The notes beneath the pieces are model-generated. The model did not search any database. It was not told where the DNA came from and saw only the letters and a list, made by a program, of their open reading frames with translations. A DNA stretch of 64,000 nt from the NCBI RefSeq assembly GCF_000496575.1, contig NZ_AYKT01000009.1, positions 62,001-126,000 on the forward strand. Reading direction: 5' to 3'. This document shows, piece by piece, positions 36,420-45,070 of the stretch. The first letter of the stretch is position 1. Every line of letters starts with the position of its first letter. The stretch comes from Geobacillus thermodenitrificans subsp. thermodenitrificans DSM 465. Its GTDB lineage: Bacteria; Bacillota; Bacilli; Bacillales; Anoxybacillaceae. The position numbers and the translations under genes were made by a program.

Positions 36420-37064
36420 TTGTTACAAAAATATTACACCGTCAAAGGATATGGTGAGCAGGAAATCGTGATCGAAAAATCGCGGTTTATTTGCTACATC
36501 AACCGCGCTGAGACGGAAGAGGAAGCTGTCGCTTTCATTCAACAAATCAAAAAGAAACATTGGGATGCGACGCACAACTGCTCAGCCTATTTGATCGGCG
36601 AGCATGATCAAATCCAAAAGGCAAATGATGACGGCGAACCGAGCGGCACCGCGGGCGTGCCGATGCTTGAAGTGCTGAAAAAAAAGGGGTTGAAAGACAC
36701 CGTTGCGGTCGTCACCCGCTACTTCGGCGGCATTAAACTCGGTGCGGGCGGATTGGTGCGCGCTTATGGACGTGCTGTCACCGAAGGGCTGAATGCTGCA
36801 GGCATCGTCGAGCGCCGTCTCATGCGCATCATGCACGTGACAATTGACTACACATGGATTGGAAAAGTCGAAAATGAATTACGCTCTTCCGTATATACTA
36901 TAAAAGACATCCATTATGCCGACCGGGTCACATTTGACGTTCTCGTCCCTGAGGACGGTCAGCTTCCATTCGCTGAATGGATGACCGAATTGACAAACGG
37001 AAGAGCAGAGATTCGAGTTGGGGAAATGGAGTACGTTGAAATGGATCTTCCTTCTGACAAGTAA
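36420..37064 (+). CDS. yvyE: YvyE/IMPACT family protein
   Basis: The protein has 214 residues from a TTG at 36420, 7 nt after GAGGTG. The UPF0029 N-terminal domain contains EIVIEKSRFICYINRAETEEEA, HNCSAYLIG and the signature DDGEPSGTAGVPML with TRYFGGIKLGAGGLVRAYG. The bacterial family's role is unclear; eukaryotic IMPACT affects translation control. It is divergent from degS and followed closely by the LCP gene. Confidence 0.92.
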   Translation: MLQKYYTVKGYGEQEIVIEKSRFICYINRAETEEEAVAFIQQIKKKHWDATHNCSAYLIGEHDQIQKANDDGEPSGTAGVPMLEVLKKKGLKDTVAVVTRYFGGIKLGAGGLVRAYGRAVTEGLNAAGIVERRLMRIMHVTIDYTWIGKVENELRSSVYTIKDIHYADRVTFDVLVPEDGQLPFAEWMTELTNGRAEIRVGEMEYVEMDLPSDK

Positions 37065-37094
37065 GAACGAAAACGAGTGAAAAGGAGCTTTTCC

Positions 37095-38102
37095 ATGATG
37101 ACCGACAAACGAAAACTTCATCGAAAGAAAATGAAGAGAAAAAAGCGGAGACGGCGCCTCATGTTCGGGTGTTTATTGCTGTTTCTAGTATTGGCCGCCA
37201 GCGGCCTCGGCTATGCTTCCTTTTTAATGCATAAAATGAAAACAGCCATGAATGAAGCATACGAGGAGATTGGCGCAAAGAAAAATACAGGCGACCATCT
37301 TGACCCGAAAAAGGATAGCTTCACCGTTTTGTTTATTGGCATTGATGATAGCAAAACGCGCAACTTCAAGAGCGATACGCGTTCTGACGCTTTAATTTTA
37401 GCCGCTTTTAATGCTGACACGCAATTAGTGAAAATGGTGAGCATTCCGCGCGATTCGTACGTATATATTCCTTGTGAAGATAAGTACGATAAAATTACTC
37501 ACGCTCATGCTTACGGAGGGACAAAATGCACAATTGAATCCATCGAGCGTTTATTTGACATCCCGATTGATTATTACGTCAAGATGAACTTTTACGCCTT
37601 TATCGATGTTGTCGATGCGCTAGGCGGCATTGAAGTGGAAGTACCATATAACATTCGGGAAAAAGATGCCGAAGACAATCGGAACGCCATTGTCCTCAAA
37701 AAAGGATACCAACATTTAAACGGCGAGGAAGCGTTAGCATTGGCGAGAACCCGCAAAAAAGATAACGATATTGAACGAGGCAAGCGGCAGCAGCAAATTT
37801 TGCAGGCCATCTTGAAAAAAGCGAGCCATGCCGGTTCCATTTCGAAATATGATGATGTTATTGAAGCGATCGGAAGCAATATGAAAACAAACTTTACCTT
37901 CGATGACATCAAAGCATTAATTTACTATGTATCAACCGGCAACCCACTCCAAACCGAATCACTTGTCTTACAGGGAACCGATGACAATGAAGGGGTTTAC
38001 TACTATCGACTGGACGAGGAATCAGTACAACAAATATCCGATGCCCTTCGCTCCCAGTTGCATGCATCAGCCGGAACACAACTAGAGAAAGAGAGGAATT
38101 AA
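37095..38102 (+). CDS. lytR: LytR-CpsA-Psr (LCP) family cell-wall polymer ligase
   Basis: The protein has 335 residues from the ATG at 37095, 7 nt after AAAGGAG. A very basic N-terminus (KKMKRKKRRRRLM) and one membrane segment (about 25-45) precede the extracellular LCP domain, with FTVLFIGIDD, SDTRSDALIL, VSIPRDSYVYIP and ALARTRKKDNDIERGKRQQ carrying the conserved Asp/Arg that hold the polyprenyl pyrophosphate. LCP proteins attach teichoic-acid-type or other wall polymers to peptidoglycan. tagO downstream and the S-layer polymer locus make this enzyme a candidate for linking the secondary cell-wall polymer. Confidence 0.92.
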   Translation: MMTDKRKLHRKKMKRKKRRRRLMFGCLLLFLVLAASGLGYASFLMHKMKTAMNEAYEEIGAKKNTGDHLDPKKDSFTVLFIGIDDSKTRNFKSDTRSDALILAAFNADTQLVKMVSIPRDSYVYIPCEDKYDKITHAHAYGGTKCTIESIERLFDIPIDYYVKMNFYAFIDVVDALGGIEVEVPYNIREKDAEDNRNAIVLKKGYQHLNGEEALALARTRKKDNDIERGKRQQQILQAILKKASHAGSISKYDDVIEAIGSNMKTNFTFDDIKALIYYVSTGNPLQTESLVLQGTDDNEGVYYYRLDEESVQQISDALRSQLHASAGTQLEKERN

Positions 38103-38111
38103 AAAACACAG

Positions 38112-38144
38112 AAGGTGTCCCGAAAGTAGCGGGACACCTATTCC
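38112..38144 (+). terminator. Terminator of the LCP gene
   Basis: AGGTGTCCCG (38112-38121) pairs perfectly with CGGGACACCT (38129-38138); the T run is weak. Confidence 0.65.
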
Positions 38145-38490
38145 ATTACCGTCCACCCTTTAGAGGGAACCATCGAACAACATCAGCTTCTCCCCACTTA
38201 ACGGCTCTCGAATGCGACGAAGGGTAAGATTCATCCCCCTTCAATTTAGCAAATATACCCATATAGTTGGATTTACCATTAAATCACCATTTTTTTGAGA
38301 AGCGGTGAAAACACCGAAGACCTTCTCCATCCATCATGGTTAAGTTGAATGCCCCCTCATCTGCACTCACGCCGAGAAATGGGGGATCTTCTCGGTTCAA
38401 GATAATAAACAAAGCAGCGGCATTCATTAAGATTCTCTATGTTAGGAAAGGACTATAGCTAAGTCGATTTTCGGCTTCCCCGTGTGCATA
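38145..38490. other. Convergent intergenic region between lytR and tagO
   Basis: No gene is supported. A 47-codon minus-strand frame (38284-38427, MNAAALFIILNREDPP start) has natural-looking composition but no ribosome site and may be a remnant. Confidence 0.4.
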
Positions 38491-38520
38491 AAAATAGCTG
38501 TCCCGCCTCTCGGGACAGCT
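38491..38520 (-). terminator. Terminator of tagO
   Basis: AGCTGTCCCG (38496-38505) pairs perfectly with CGGGACAGCT (38511-38520); on the minus strand ATTTTTATG follows. Confidence 0.85.
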
Positions 38521-38523
38521 TGT

Positions 38524-39588
38524 TTATTTCATCTTTCCGTTCACATAACGAATACCTTGGACAATTCGTAAAATCGGTCGATAATTATGACCAACTAAGC
38601 CAATTTTTTCTGCCATTACCTCCAGCGCCAGCACCACGACTGTCAAAATAATGAGTGATACCCAAGCGGCAGCTTTGGATAAAATGACAGCGATCAACCC
38701 AAATAAGGCACTCACGCCGTAGATAATGAGCACGGTTTGGCGGTGACTGTATCCGAGTCGAAGCAGGCAATGGTGCAAATGCGATTTGTCCGGCGCGGAT
38801 AGCGGCTGCCGCTTTACCAAGCGACGAATGATCGCGAAAAACGTGTCAGAAATCGGCACTCCTAAAATGATTACCGGGATAATGAAGGAAATGGCCGTTA
38901 CGTTTTTAAACCCTAACAACGACAGCACGGAGATCATATACCCTAAGAAGAGTGCCCCCGTATCACCCATAAAAATTTTGGCTGGGTGGAAATTATAAAC
39001 TAAAAACCCTAAGATGCTGCCAATTAGAATGATGCTCATACCAGCGACAAACAAATCACCTTTTAAAAATGCCATCCAAGAAATTGTAATCAATGCGATG
39101 GCAGAGACACCAGCTGCTAAGCCATCCAAGCCGTCGATTAAGTTGATGGCGTTCGTAATGCCGACGATCCAAAGGATCGTGAGCGGAATGCTGAACACAC
39201 CAAAATGCAACTGCGAACCAAACGGCAAGTTAATGTACTCGACTTGAATTCCACCAAACACGACCACGACAAACGCGGCTAACAGCTGGCCGGCCAGCTT
39301 GACTTTCGGGGAGAGTTCGATTAAATCGTCAAGCATACCGGTAATAATAATGATAGCACTCCCTAACAAAATGTGCATTTCCACAGCGTTGTCTGGATCC
39401 AAAACCAGCACACCGACCATAAAGGCAATATATATGGCTAATCCGCCCAAACGCGGCATAATTTTTTGATGCACTTTCCGTTGATTTGGCCGATCAGTGG
39501 CGCCGACAATAAACGCCAATTTTTTGACCAGCGGTGTAATGGTCACGGAGGCTAAGAAGCAAAGCAATAAGGTCAAAAAGTAACCCAT
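38524..39588 (-). CDS. tagO: Undecaprenyl-phosphate GlcNAc-1-phosphate transferase TagO
   Basis: The protein has 354 residues with about ten membrane segments. MraY/WecA family motifs are present: GMLDDLIELSPKVKL, NLIDGLDGLAAGV, FMGDTGALFLGY and the loop HLHHCLLRLGYSH. It transfers GlcNAc-1-P to undecaprenyl phosphate, the first step of wall teichoic acid and of many secondary wall polymers. Here it probably primes the S-layer-binding polymer. GGAGG lies before the ATG. Confidence 0.94.
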   Translation of the reverse strand: MGYFLTLLLCFLASVTITPLVKKLAFIVGATDRPNQRKVHQKIMPRLGGLAIYIAFMVGVLVLDPDNAVEMHILLGSAIIIITGMLDDLIELSPKVKLAGQLLAAFVVVVFGGIQVEYINLPFGSQLHFGVFSIPLTILWIVGITNAINLIDGLDGLAAGVSAIALITISWMAFLKGDLFVAGMSIILIGSILGFLVYNFHPAKIFMGDTGALFLGYMISVLSLLGFKNVTAISFIIPVIILGVPISDTFFAIIRRLVKRQPLSAPDKSHLHHCLLRLGYSHRQTVLIIYGVSALFGLIAVILSKAAAWVSLIILTVVVLALEVMAEKIGLVGHNYRPILRIVQGIRYVNGKMK

Positions 39589-39927
39589 AAAAAATCCTCC
39601 TTAATCTTTATCATAACCATTCATTTCATTTTCTTGTCCATCGATTTTTTCATTGTTTGCCAATATGTTGGGCTACCGACAACAAATCATTTGCATAAAA
39701 ACGGCGAACAAAGAAAATACTATAAAAAATAGAGTCGTACCATTGAGGATTATATCATAGACAACAAAACTATTAAATATTTAATTTTCAATAGTTGAAC
39801 GACTTTGCCTTTATAATCATTCGCAAAAACGTATGAAAAGCGGGGCGTTAATTTACATTTTTTAGTATGAAATGAATGGATATAGAGGATAATTCATGCA
39901 TTTTGTATAATATTTTTACATTTTAGC

Positions 39928-39955
39928 TTGTCTGCTACGCCGGTTATGGTACAAT
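39928..39955 (+). promoter_or_regulatory. Promoter of a small RNA candidate
   Basis: TTGTCT (39928-39933), 16 nt, TACAAT (39950-39955) with an upstream TG extension (TGGTACAAT). Confidence 0.6.
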
Positions 39956-39961
39956 AAATAA

Positions 39962-40062
39962 TGAGGACCGTCCTCCGTTTTGCATGAGTATAACCGAAGG
40001 AGCGATGGGCGGGTTGAGGCCGGGGAAGGTATCTGCTTGCTGATGCGGGTATCTTCCTTTTT
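39962..40062 (+). ncRNA. Candidate small RNA between tagO and slaP
   Basis: A promoter-terminator pair defines an RNA of about 100 nt. It begins with a GAGGA/TCCTC mini-hairpin, has a G-rich single-stranded part (GGAGCGATGGGCGGG) and ends in a 13-bp terminator (GGAAGGTATCTGC 40024-40036 with GCGGGTATCTTCC 40045-40057, then TTTTT). It contains no plausible reading frame and is convergent with slaP, so it is not a leader. It matches no riboswitch consensus that I recognise. Confidence 0.55.
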
Positions 40063-40067
40063 CCAAT

Positions 40068-40105
40068 AAAAAGAACGTTCTGTTGCCTGACAGAACGTTC
40101 TTTTT
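40068..40105. terminator. Bidirectional terminator at the end of slaP
   Basis: AAAAAGAACGTTCTG (40068-40082) pairs perfectly with CAGAACGTTCTTTTT (40091-40105). On the minus strand it ends slaP; on the plus strand it backs up the small RNA terminator. Confidence 0.9.
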
Positions 40106-40135
40106 GTTACATCTATATAGCTGATGAGTGGCAAA

Positions 40136-41011
40136 TCACGATTGGATGACGCTGAGTTTCCAACGGCTGAAATCCGGCTCTGCTTTTTGAACAAGCGATG
40201 GAGGAAAAATGAATGTCCACGGTTTGCTCGTGTTTGCTTTGATCTCTAGGCGATCCAATTTAAAGCCTCCCCGAGCAACGATGTCTCCTGTTGCATCTTC
40301 CACTTGAAGCGGCAGCTGCTCAAGATAAATCGTTTTGTCACTGCCGTTACGAATCAGTACGGTCACACGCAACTCCCCATCGTTCATCGCAGCTTGGAGG
40401 CCAAAAACGTTCACTTCGCCACTTTTGGGCGCTCCTAACTCTTCGACAATGCGCCGCAGCTTCTCCTTTTCTTCTTCTGGCAGCGTTTCTTCCCAACTCT
40501 TCTCCAACTCAAGCCGATGTTTCGGCTTCAGTTCAAACGCTAACTTCCAACCTTCACTCGGGATCTCATCCGTCCGCAACGTCTCATAGCCGAATATAAA
40601 GCGCCACGGACGGCTCGTTTTGGGTGGAAGGTTCCCGAGTTCCTCCAAATCAAACTCTTTTCGAGCCAAAATGCCCCCGTCTTCCCGAAGCAATAATAAA
40701 GGAACACGGCCGATTTGAATCGATTTCGGCAAGCTATGGCGCACAAACGCCGATACGACTACTCCATCCACGTCTTTTGACAAACTGATGCCCGACAACG
40801 AAATTTGATTGGGCTTTAATGGTGGCAGTTCATTGTTTAAAAAACGAAGCACGTATTGCTCTTCGAGCGGCACGTTCCAAGATGGATGAAGTGACAACTC
40901 AGGGTGTACGTCTTCCGTGTTCGTTACTTCCCCTGCTTCTCCCATGATTTCCTGAGCCGCTACGGCTGTATCGCCGCCGCTTTTTTTCTTTTTCTTAAAA
41001 AATGGAAACAA
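40136..41011 (-). CDS. slaP: SlaP-like S-layer assembly protein (SLAP domains)
   Basis: The protein has 291 residues, starting from a TTG at 41011 after GGGGGAATG. A basic N-terminus (FFKKKKK) is followed by two tandem SLAP domains. The first is about residues 40-175 (SLHPSWNVPLEEQYVLRF; ISLSGISL; GWKLAFELKP) and the second about 180-290 (SWEETLPEEEKEKLRRIV; INVFGLQA-like; RWKLSVIQS). No signal peptide or membrane segment, so it is cytoplasmic. In B. anthracis SlaP works with SecA2 to export the S-layer proteins. Here it lies 13 nt downstream of secA2 in the same operon, which fixes the assignment. Confidence 0.9.
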   Translation of the reverse strand: MFPFFKKKKKSGGDTAVAAQEIMGEAGEVTNTEDVHPELSLHPSWNVPLEEQYVLRFLNNELPPLKPNQISLSGISLSKDVDGVVVSAFVRHSLPKSIQIGRVPLLLLREDGGILARKEFDLEELGNLPPKTSRPWRFIFGYETLRTDEIPSEGWKLAFELKPKHRLELEKSWEETLPEEEKEKLRRIVEELGAPKSGEVNVFGLQAAMNDGELRVTVLIRNGSDKTIYLEQLPLQVEDATGDIVARGGFKLDRLEIKANTSKPWTFIFPPSLVQKAEPDFSRWKLSVIQS

Positions 41012-41024
41012 AAAACATTCCCCC

Positions 41025-43391
41025 TTATGATTGGCCTTCTTCCTGTTCTAACGATTGAAGCAATCGCGCCGTATGAACACTGATCTCTTTTTCGATCACT
41101 TCATACATTGCTTTAAACATCTCAAATCCTTCTTTTTGATATAAACGAATAGGGTCTTCTTGTTGATAATGGCGCAACCCAATTCCCTCTTTTAACAGTG
41201 CCATCTGATCTAAATGGCGCATCCAATAATCATCAATGACGGTCAACATGACACTTTTCAATAACGTTTGCAGCTGGGTGTGTGCTTTTTTCTTCTCGAG
41301 CAGCGCTACGTATGACTCGACCGCTTCTGCCACTTTTCGTTTTACATCCTCCAAATCGGCCGGTGGTTGATCAAATGTGATCGGCGTTCGGTATACGATC
41401 CGGTTCAACTCTTCCGTCATACGTCTGACATCCCATTCCTCAGGGATTTGTTCCGACAATGCGTATGCATCCACAATACGGTCACAGGCCGAGCGGATCA
41501 TTGGAACGACAAGCGCCACGCGATCATTTTCCTCAAGCACCCGATCACGGATTTGATAAATGACGTTGCGCTGTTCGTTCATGACATCATCGAGCTTTAA
41601 GTTATACTCTCTAACGGAAAAGTTCATCCCTTCCACGATTCGCTGCACTTTATCGACGAACTCATGGATGTCATTGTTTAAAATGCATCCTGTTTCATCG
41701 GTTTTCAGCTTCGCCTTTAACTTTTCCGTTTCCTCTGCCGCAAAGCGCCGGAACATGTCATCCTCAAGAGAAATGAAAAACTGGCTTGACCCAGGGTCCC
41801 CTTGGCGACCGGCCCGCCCTTTCAACTGATTGTCAATCCGTCGGCTTTCATGGCGCTCCGTGCCAAGGACATGGAGCCCGCCAAGCTCATTGACTCCTTC
41901 ACCAAGCAAAATATCGGTCCCGCGGCCAGCAATGTTCGTCGCAATCGTCACCCTCCCCCGTTGCCCGGCTCTGGCGATCACTTCCGCTTCTTGTTCGACC
42001 GTCTTCGCATTAAGTAATTCGTATGGGACTTGTTCCTGATCTAAATACTTTGCCACTTCTTCCGACTGCAAAATCGACGTTGTCCCGATTAACACCGGTT
42101 GCCCGCTCTCATGGCGGCGCTTCACTTCTTTTGCGACAGCAACGTATTTATCGTGGCGCGTCATGTACACCCGGTCAGGCAAATCGACACGGATTTTTGG
42201 TCTGTTGGTCGGGATCGGAATGACATCGATCCCATAAATGCGTTGGAATTCTTTTTCTTCTGTTTTCGCTGTTCCTGTCATTCCGGATAAAATCGGGTAC
42301 ATACGGAAATAATTTTGAATGGTAATGGAAGCGTATGTTTTGTTCTCTTCCGTAATTTCAAGTCCCTCTTTTGCCTCAATCGCTTGATGAAGACCGTCGC
42401 TTAATGAGCGACCTTCCATTACACGCCCGGTAAATGCGTCAACGAGCAACACTTTTCCGTCGCGGATAATGTAATCCACATCACGTTGAAATAAAACGTG
42501 CGCCCGCAACGCTTGAATGACGTAGTGATATAAAACTTGGTGCTCCGCATCGTACAAGTTGTCAATGCCAAACGCCTTTTCTACTTTCTCAATGCCTTCA
42601 TCTGTCAAGTTAACCGTTTTTGTCTCCCCGTCATATATGTAGTCGACCTCCCGCTCAAACCGCTTGACTAATCTCGCCGCGATATAATGAAGCTCAGTAC
42701 TTGAACGAGTTTTGCCAGCAATAATGAGCGGTGTTTTTGCCTCATCAATTAACACGCTGTCAATTTCGTCGATGATCGCATAATGGTATGGCCGTTGCAC
42801 TTTGTCCGAGGCATCGTACACCATATGATCGCGCAAATAGTCAAAACCAAACTCCGTGCCGATGCCGTATGTAATGTCGGCTTGATACGCTTGCTTTTTT
42901 TCCTGCGGTGACATTAGCGGCAAGTTGAGCCCGACTGTCAGGCCGAGAAATTCATGAATCTGGCCGATTAAATTCCGGTCGCGCTTAGCCAAATAGTCGT
43001 TAGCCGTAATAACGTGTACCCCTTTTCCTTCTAGCGCCCGCAAATAGCTTGGGAGGGAAGCAACAAGCGTTTTCCCTTCACCTGTTGCCATTTCCGCAAT
43101 GTTTCCTTCGGCCAAAACGAGGCCACCGATCAACTGGACGTCAAAATGGCGCATTCCAAGCACCCGTTTCGCTACCTCACGAACAACCGCGAACGCTTCC
43201 ACTTGAATATCATTCACTGACTTACCGGAAGCAAGTTGTTCTTTGAACTCATCTGTCTTTCTACGCAATTCGGCATCGGTCAGTTTTTCCATTTGTGGTT
43301 CCATACGGTTAATTTGTTCAACCACTCGCATATATTTTTTTAACTGCCGTTCATTTGTATACCCAATCGCTCTTTTCAAGAGTGAAAGCAT
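41025..43391 (-). CDS. secA2: Accessory preprotein translocase ATPase SecA2
   Basis: The protein has 788 residues. Walker A MATGEGKT is at residues 101-108, IIDEIDSVLIDEAKTP in the first nucleotide-binding fold and TNIAGRGTDIL in the second. It ends in SLEQEEGQS without the C-terminal CxC...HC zinc motif of the housekeeping SecA, typical of SecA2. With the adjacent slaP it forms the SecA2/SlaP system for export of S-layer proteins; the likely client is the protein at 51177-53783. GAGGAG precedes the ATG. Confidence 0.94.
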   Translation of the reverse strand: MLSLLKRAIGYTNERQLKKYMRVVEQINRMEPQMEKLTDAELRRKTDEFKEQLASGKSVNDIQVEAFAVVREVAKRVLGMRHFDVQLIGGLVLAEGNIAEMATGEGKTLVASLPSYLRALEGKGVHVITANDYLAKRDRNLIGQIHEFLGLTVGLNLPLMSPQEKKQAYQADITYGIGTEFGFDYLRDHMVYDASDKVQRPYHYAIIDEIDSVLIDEAKTPLIIAGKTRSSTELHYIAARLVKRFEREVDYIYDGETKTVNLTDEGIEKVEKAFGIDNLYDAEHQVLYHYVIQALRAHVLFQRDVDYIIRDGKVLLVDAFTGRVMEGRSLSDGLHQAIEAKEGLEITEENKTYASITIQNYFRMYPILSGMTGTAKTEEKEFQRIYGIDVIPIPTNRPKIRVDLPDRVYMTRHDKYVAVAKEVKRRHESGQPVLIGTTSILQSEEVAKYLDQEQVPYELLNAKTVEQEAEVIARAGQRGRVTIATNIAGRGTDILLGEGVNELGGLHVLGTERHESRRIDNQLKGRAGRQGDPGSSQFFISLEDDMFRRFAAEETEKLKAKLKTDETGCILNNDIHEFVDKVQRIVEGMNFSVREYNLKLDDVMNEQRNVIYQIRDRVLEENDRVALVVPMIRSACDRIVDAYALSEQIPEEWDVRRMTEELNRIVYRTPITFDQPPADLEDVKRKVAEAVESYVALLEKKKAHTQLQTLLKSVMLTVIDDYWMRHLDQMALLKEGIGLRHYQQEDPIRLYQKEGFEMFKAMYEVIEKEISVHTARLLQSLEQEEGQS

Positions 43392-43586
43392 CCGTATTTC
43401 GCTCCTCTATAACGAATTCTTATCTATTATACCAAATTTATAATCTATACGAAATGAACTACCAATATGTTAGTTTTTGGTTATCCATCCAACTTTATGG
43501 GCTCTTTGTGAAACCATAAAGAAAAAAGTAGATGTCAAGTTGCACCCACAACACCACTGTTATCCTATAAATGAATAAATTACTTG

Positions 43587-43615
43587 TAGACATAGTTTGT
43601 CGAAAGATATACAAT
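43587..43615 (+). promoter_or_regulatory. SigA promoter of the antisense RNA candidate
   Basis: TAGACA (43587-43592), exactly 17 nt, TACAAT (43610-43615). The predicted start is near 43622. Confidence 0.72.
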
Positions 43616-43621
43616 GACATC

Positions 43622-43677
43622 GATAGGGTTTAGGTTGATAAGCCAGTCTCTCTTAAAGAGGGCTGGCGCTTTTTTTT
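43622..43677 (+). ncRNA. Candidate trans-acting antisense RNA against the S-layer mRNA
   Basis: A very short unit: promoter, about 24 nt of unstructured sequence, then a terminator hairpin (GCCAG 42-46 with CTGGC 63-67 of the 436xx block, inner CTCT/AGAG) and eight T (43670-43677). The 5' part matches the reverse complement of the S-layer gene start: 43621-43645 equals 53758-53782 at 23 of 25 bases. Both differences become G.U pairs in RNA, so an uninterrupted duplex of about 25 bp is possible over codons 1-9 of the S-layer mRNA. The alternative is a relic of an S-layer gene start on the minus strand (LAYQPKPYR). Confidence 0.6.
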
Positions 43678-43681
43678 GCTA

Positions 43682-43708
43682 AAAAGCCGGGTGCAAAACC
43701 CGGCTTTT
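43682..43708. terminator. Bidirectional hairpin downstream of the antisense RNA candidate
   Basis: AAAAGCCGGGT (43682-43692) pairs perfectly with ACCCGGCTTTT (43698-43708). Confidence 0.75.
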
Positions 43709-43919
43709 CATTCGTCTCCTCTGCCTTTCTAAATCTATCCCCCTCAGAGTATAATCCGTCGTTGGCCAAAACCACTCCCATTGTAATCAAAAAATCGGGG
43801 AAATCGATAGATACGCTCAGTATAATTACGAGCCATTTCTTTCATCCAGTTTTTTATATACCACGGTAAAAAGCATAGTTTCCCTATGCTTTGATCATAC
43901 TACCGTATCTCTAGGACAC

Positions 43920-43948
43920 ATGACACCCTCCTATGAACATGATATAAT
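43920..43948 (+). promoter_or_regulatory. SigA promoter of the glycosyltransferase cassette
   Basis: ATGACA (43920-43925), 17 nt, TATAAT (43943-43948), about 50 nt before the GT2 gene. The stretch 43709-43919 shows no gene. Confidence 0.75.
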
Positions 43949-43999
43949 AATTAGTTAGTTGAACGGGGTTATCTATATTCAGGAAAAGGAGGTAAAATA

Positions 44000-44686
44000 T
44001 TGAAAATATTAGTGATCATCCCGGCGTATAACGAGGAAGCCACCATCCAAAATACGGTGCTCAACTTGCAGCGCATATGTCCGTACGATTATATCGTCAT
44101 TAACGATGGTTCGACGGATCGAACGGGCGATATTCTCGACCAGTCCGGGTTTCATCACCTTGATTTGCCTGTTAATTTAGGCATCGGTGGAGCAATGCAA
44201 ACTGGGTATCGCTATGCGCTCGAACACGGTTATGACTACGCCATTCAGCTTGATGCCGACGGCCAACACGATCCGAACGATTTAGAAACGCTTGTTAGGG
44301 AAATGATCACATCTGGCTATGACATGGTCATTGGTTCACGCTTTGTCGAAAAAACAAATTATAAAGGAAGCCGATGTCGCCGCCTTGGTATTCTTTACTT
44401 CTGTTACTTGCTTTACCTCGCGTGCGGCGTGAAAATTACCGATCCGACATCAGGCTATCGCATTGTCAATCGCCGTGTCATTCGTGAGTTTGCCCGCGAG
44501 TATCCGATTGATTATCCCGAAGTGGAAGTCATCGCCCGCCTTGCCAAAAAAGGATATAAAATTAAAGAAGTGAAAGTGGAAATGAATGCGCGCCAAGGGG
44601 GACGGTCATCGATTACCCCATTTAAATCGCTGTACTATATGACGAAAGTCACTTTCACCTCATTAATTCGTGCGATCTTTTCGTAA
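44000..44686 (+). CDS. Family 2 glycosyltransferase, polyprenyl-phosphate sugar synthase type
   Basis: The protein has 228 residues from a TTG at 44000 after AAAGGAGG. The GT-A core shows IIPAYNEEATI, INDGSTDRTGD, the metal-binding LDADGQHD and GSRF, as in dolichyl-phosphate mannose synthase. No C-terminal membrane domain is present. It probably makes an undecaprenyl-phosphate-linked monosaccharide. It is the first of four tightly spaced genes whose products together would make, flip and transfer one sugar to an extracellular acceptor. The sugar cannot be inferred. Confidence 0.88.
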   Translation: MKILVIIPAYNEEATIQNTVLNLQRICPYDYIVINDGSTDRTGDILDQSGFHHLDLPVNLGIGGAMQTGYRYALEHGYDYAIQLDADGQHDPNDLETLVREMITSGYDMVIGSRFVEKTNYKGSRCRRLGILYFCYLLYLACGVKITDPTSGYRIVNRRVIREFAREYPIDYPEVEVIARLAKKGYKIKEVKVEMNARQGGRSSITPFKSLYYMTKVTFTSLIRAIFS

Positions 44687-44701
44687 AAGAGGTGAAAGAT
44701 C

Positions 44702-45070
44702 ATGAGTAGCGTTCAATGGATTACAGTAGCATTGGCTTTTTTATTCTTAATTCAAGTCATTTCCTATTCGGTTCGCAACCAATTGCGGGACAGGCAGGCA
44801 TTTCTTTGGTTTTCTTTATCCATCATCGGGCTGTTGGCCGCTTTTGGCCTAGAGCCGCTCAACCGTTTCGCAGCAGTGCTTGGCATTTCCTACATGCCGG
44901 CGCTCGTTTTTGCCATCGCCTTTTTAGTCGTTTTGAACGTCTTGATGTACCAATCGATTGTCCTTTCCCAACATGAGGAAAAAATCAAGACGCTCATTCA
45001 AGAAATCGCCTTAATTAAACATGAACAGAAAATGAGCGAACGTGAGGAAGAGAAGGATGAACGTCAGTAA
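44702..45070 (+). CDS. DUF2304 membrane protein
   Basis: The protein has 122 residues with three membrane segments (about 5-22, 35-52, 68-88) and a charged, coiled C-terminal tail (QHEEKIKTLIQEIALIKHEQ). DUF2304 proteins are regularly found beside GT2 enzymes of this type; a role in anchoring or assisting the transferase is inferred. AGAGGTG lies before the ATG. Confidence 0.85.
   Translation: MSSVQWITVALAFLFLIQVISYSVRNQLRDRQAFLWFSLSIIGLLAAFGLEPLNRFAAVLGISYMPALVFAIAFLVVLNVLMYQSIVLSQHEEKIKTLIQEIALIKHEQKMSEREEEKDERQ

Noticed and set aside
43738-43912. A short minus-strand frame with natural-looking sequence (NWMKEMARNYTERIYRFP) upstream of secA2
   Set aside because: It has no start codon or ribosome site, and a terminator-like hairpin (43870-43892) lies inside it. 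It may be the last trace of a lost gene but no function can be given.
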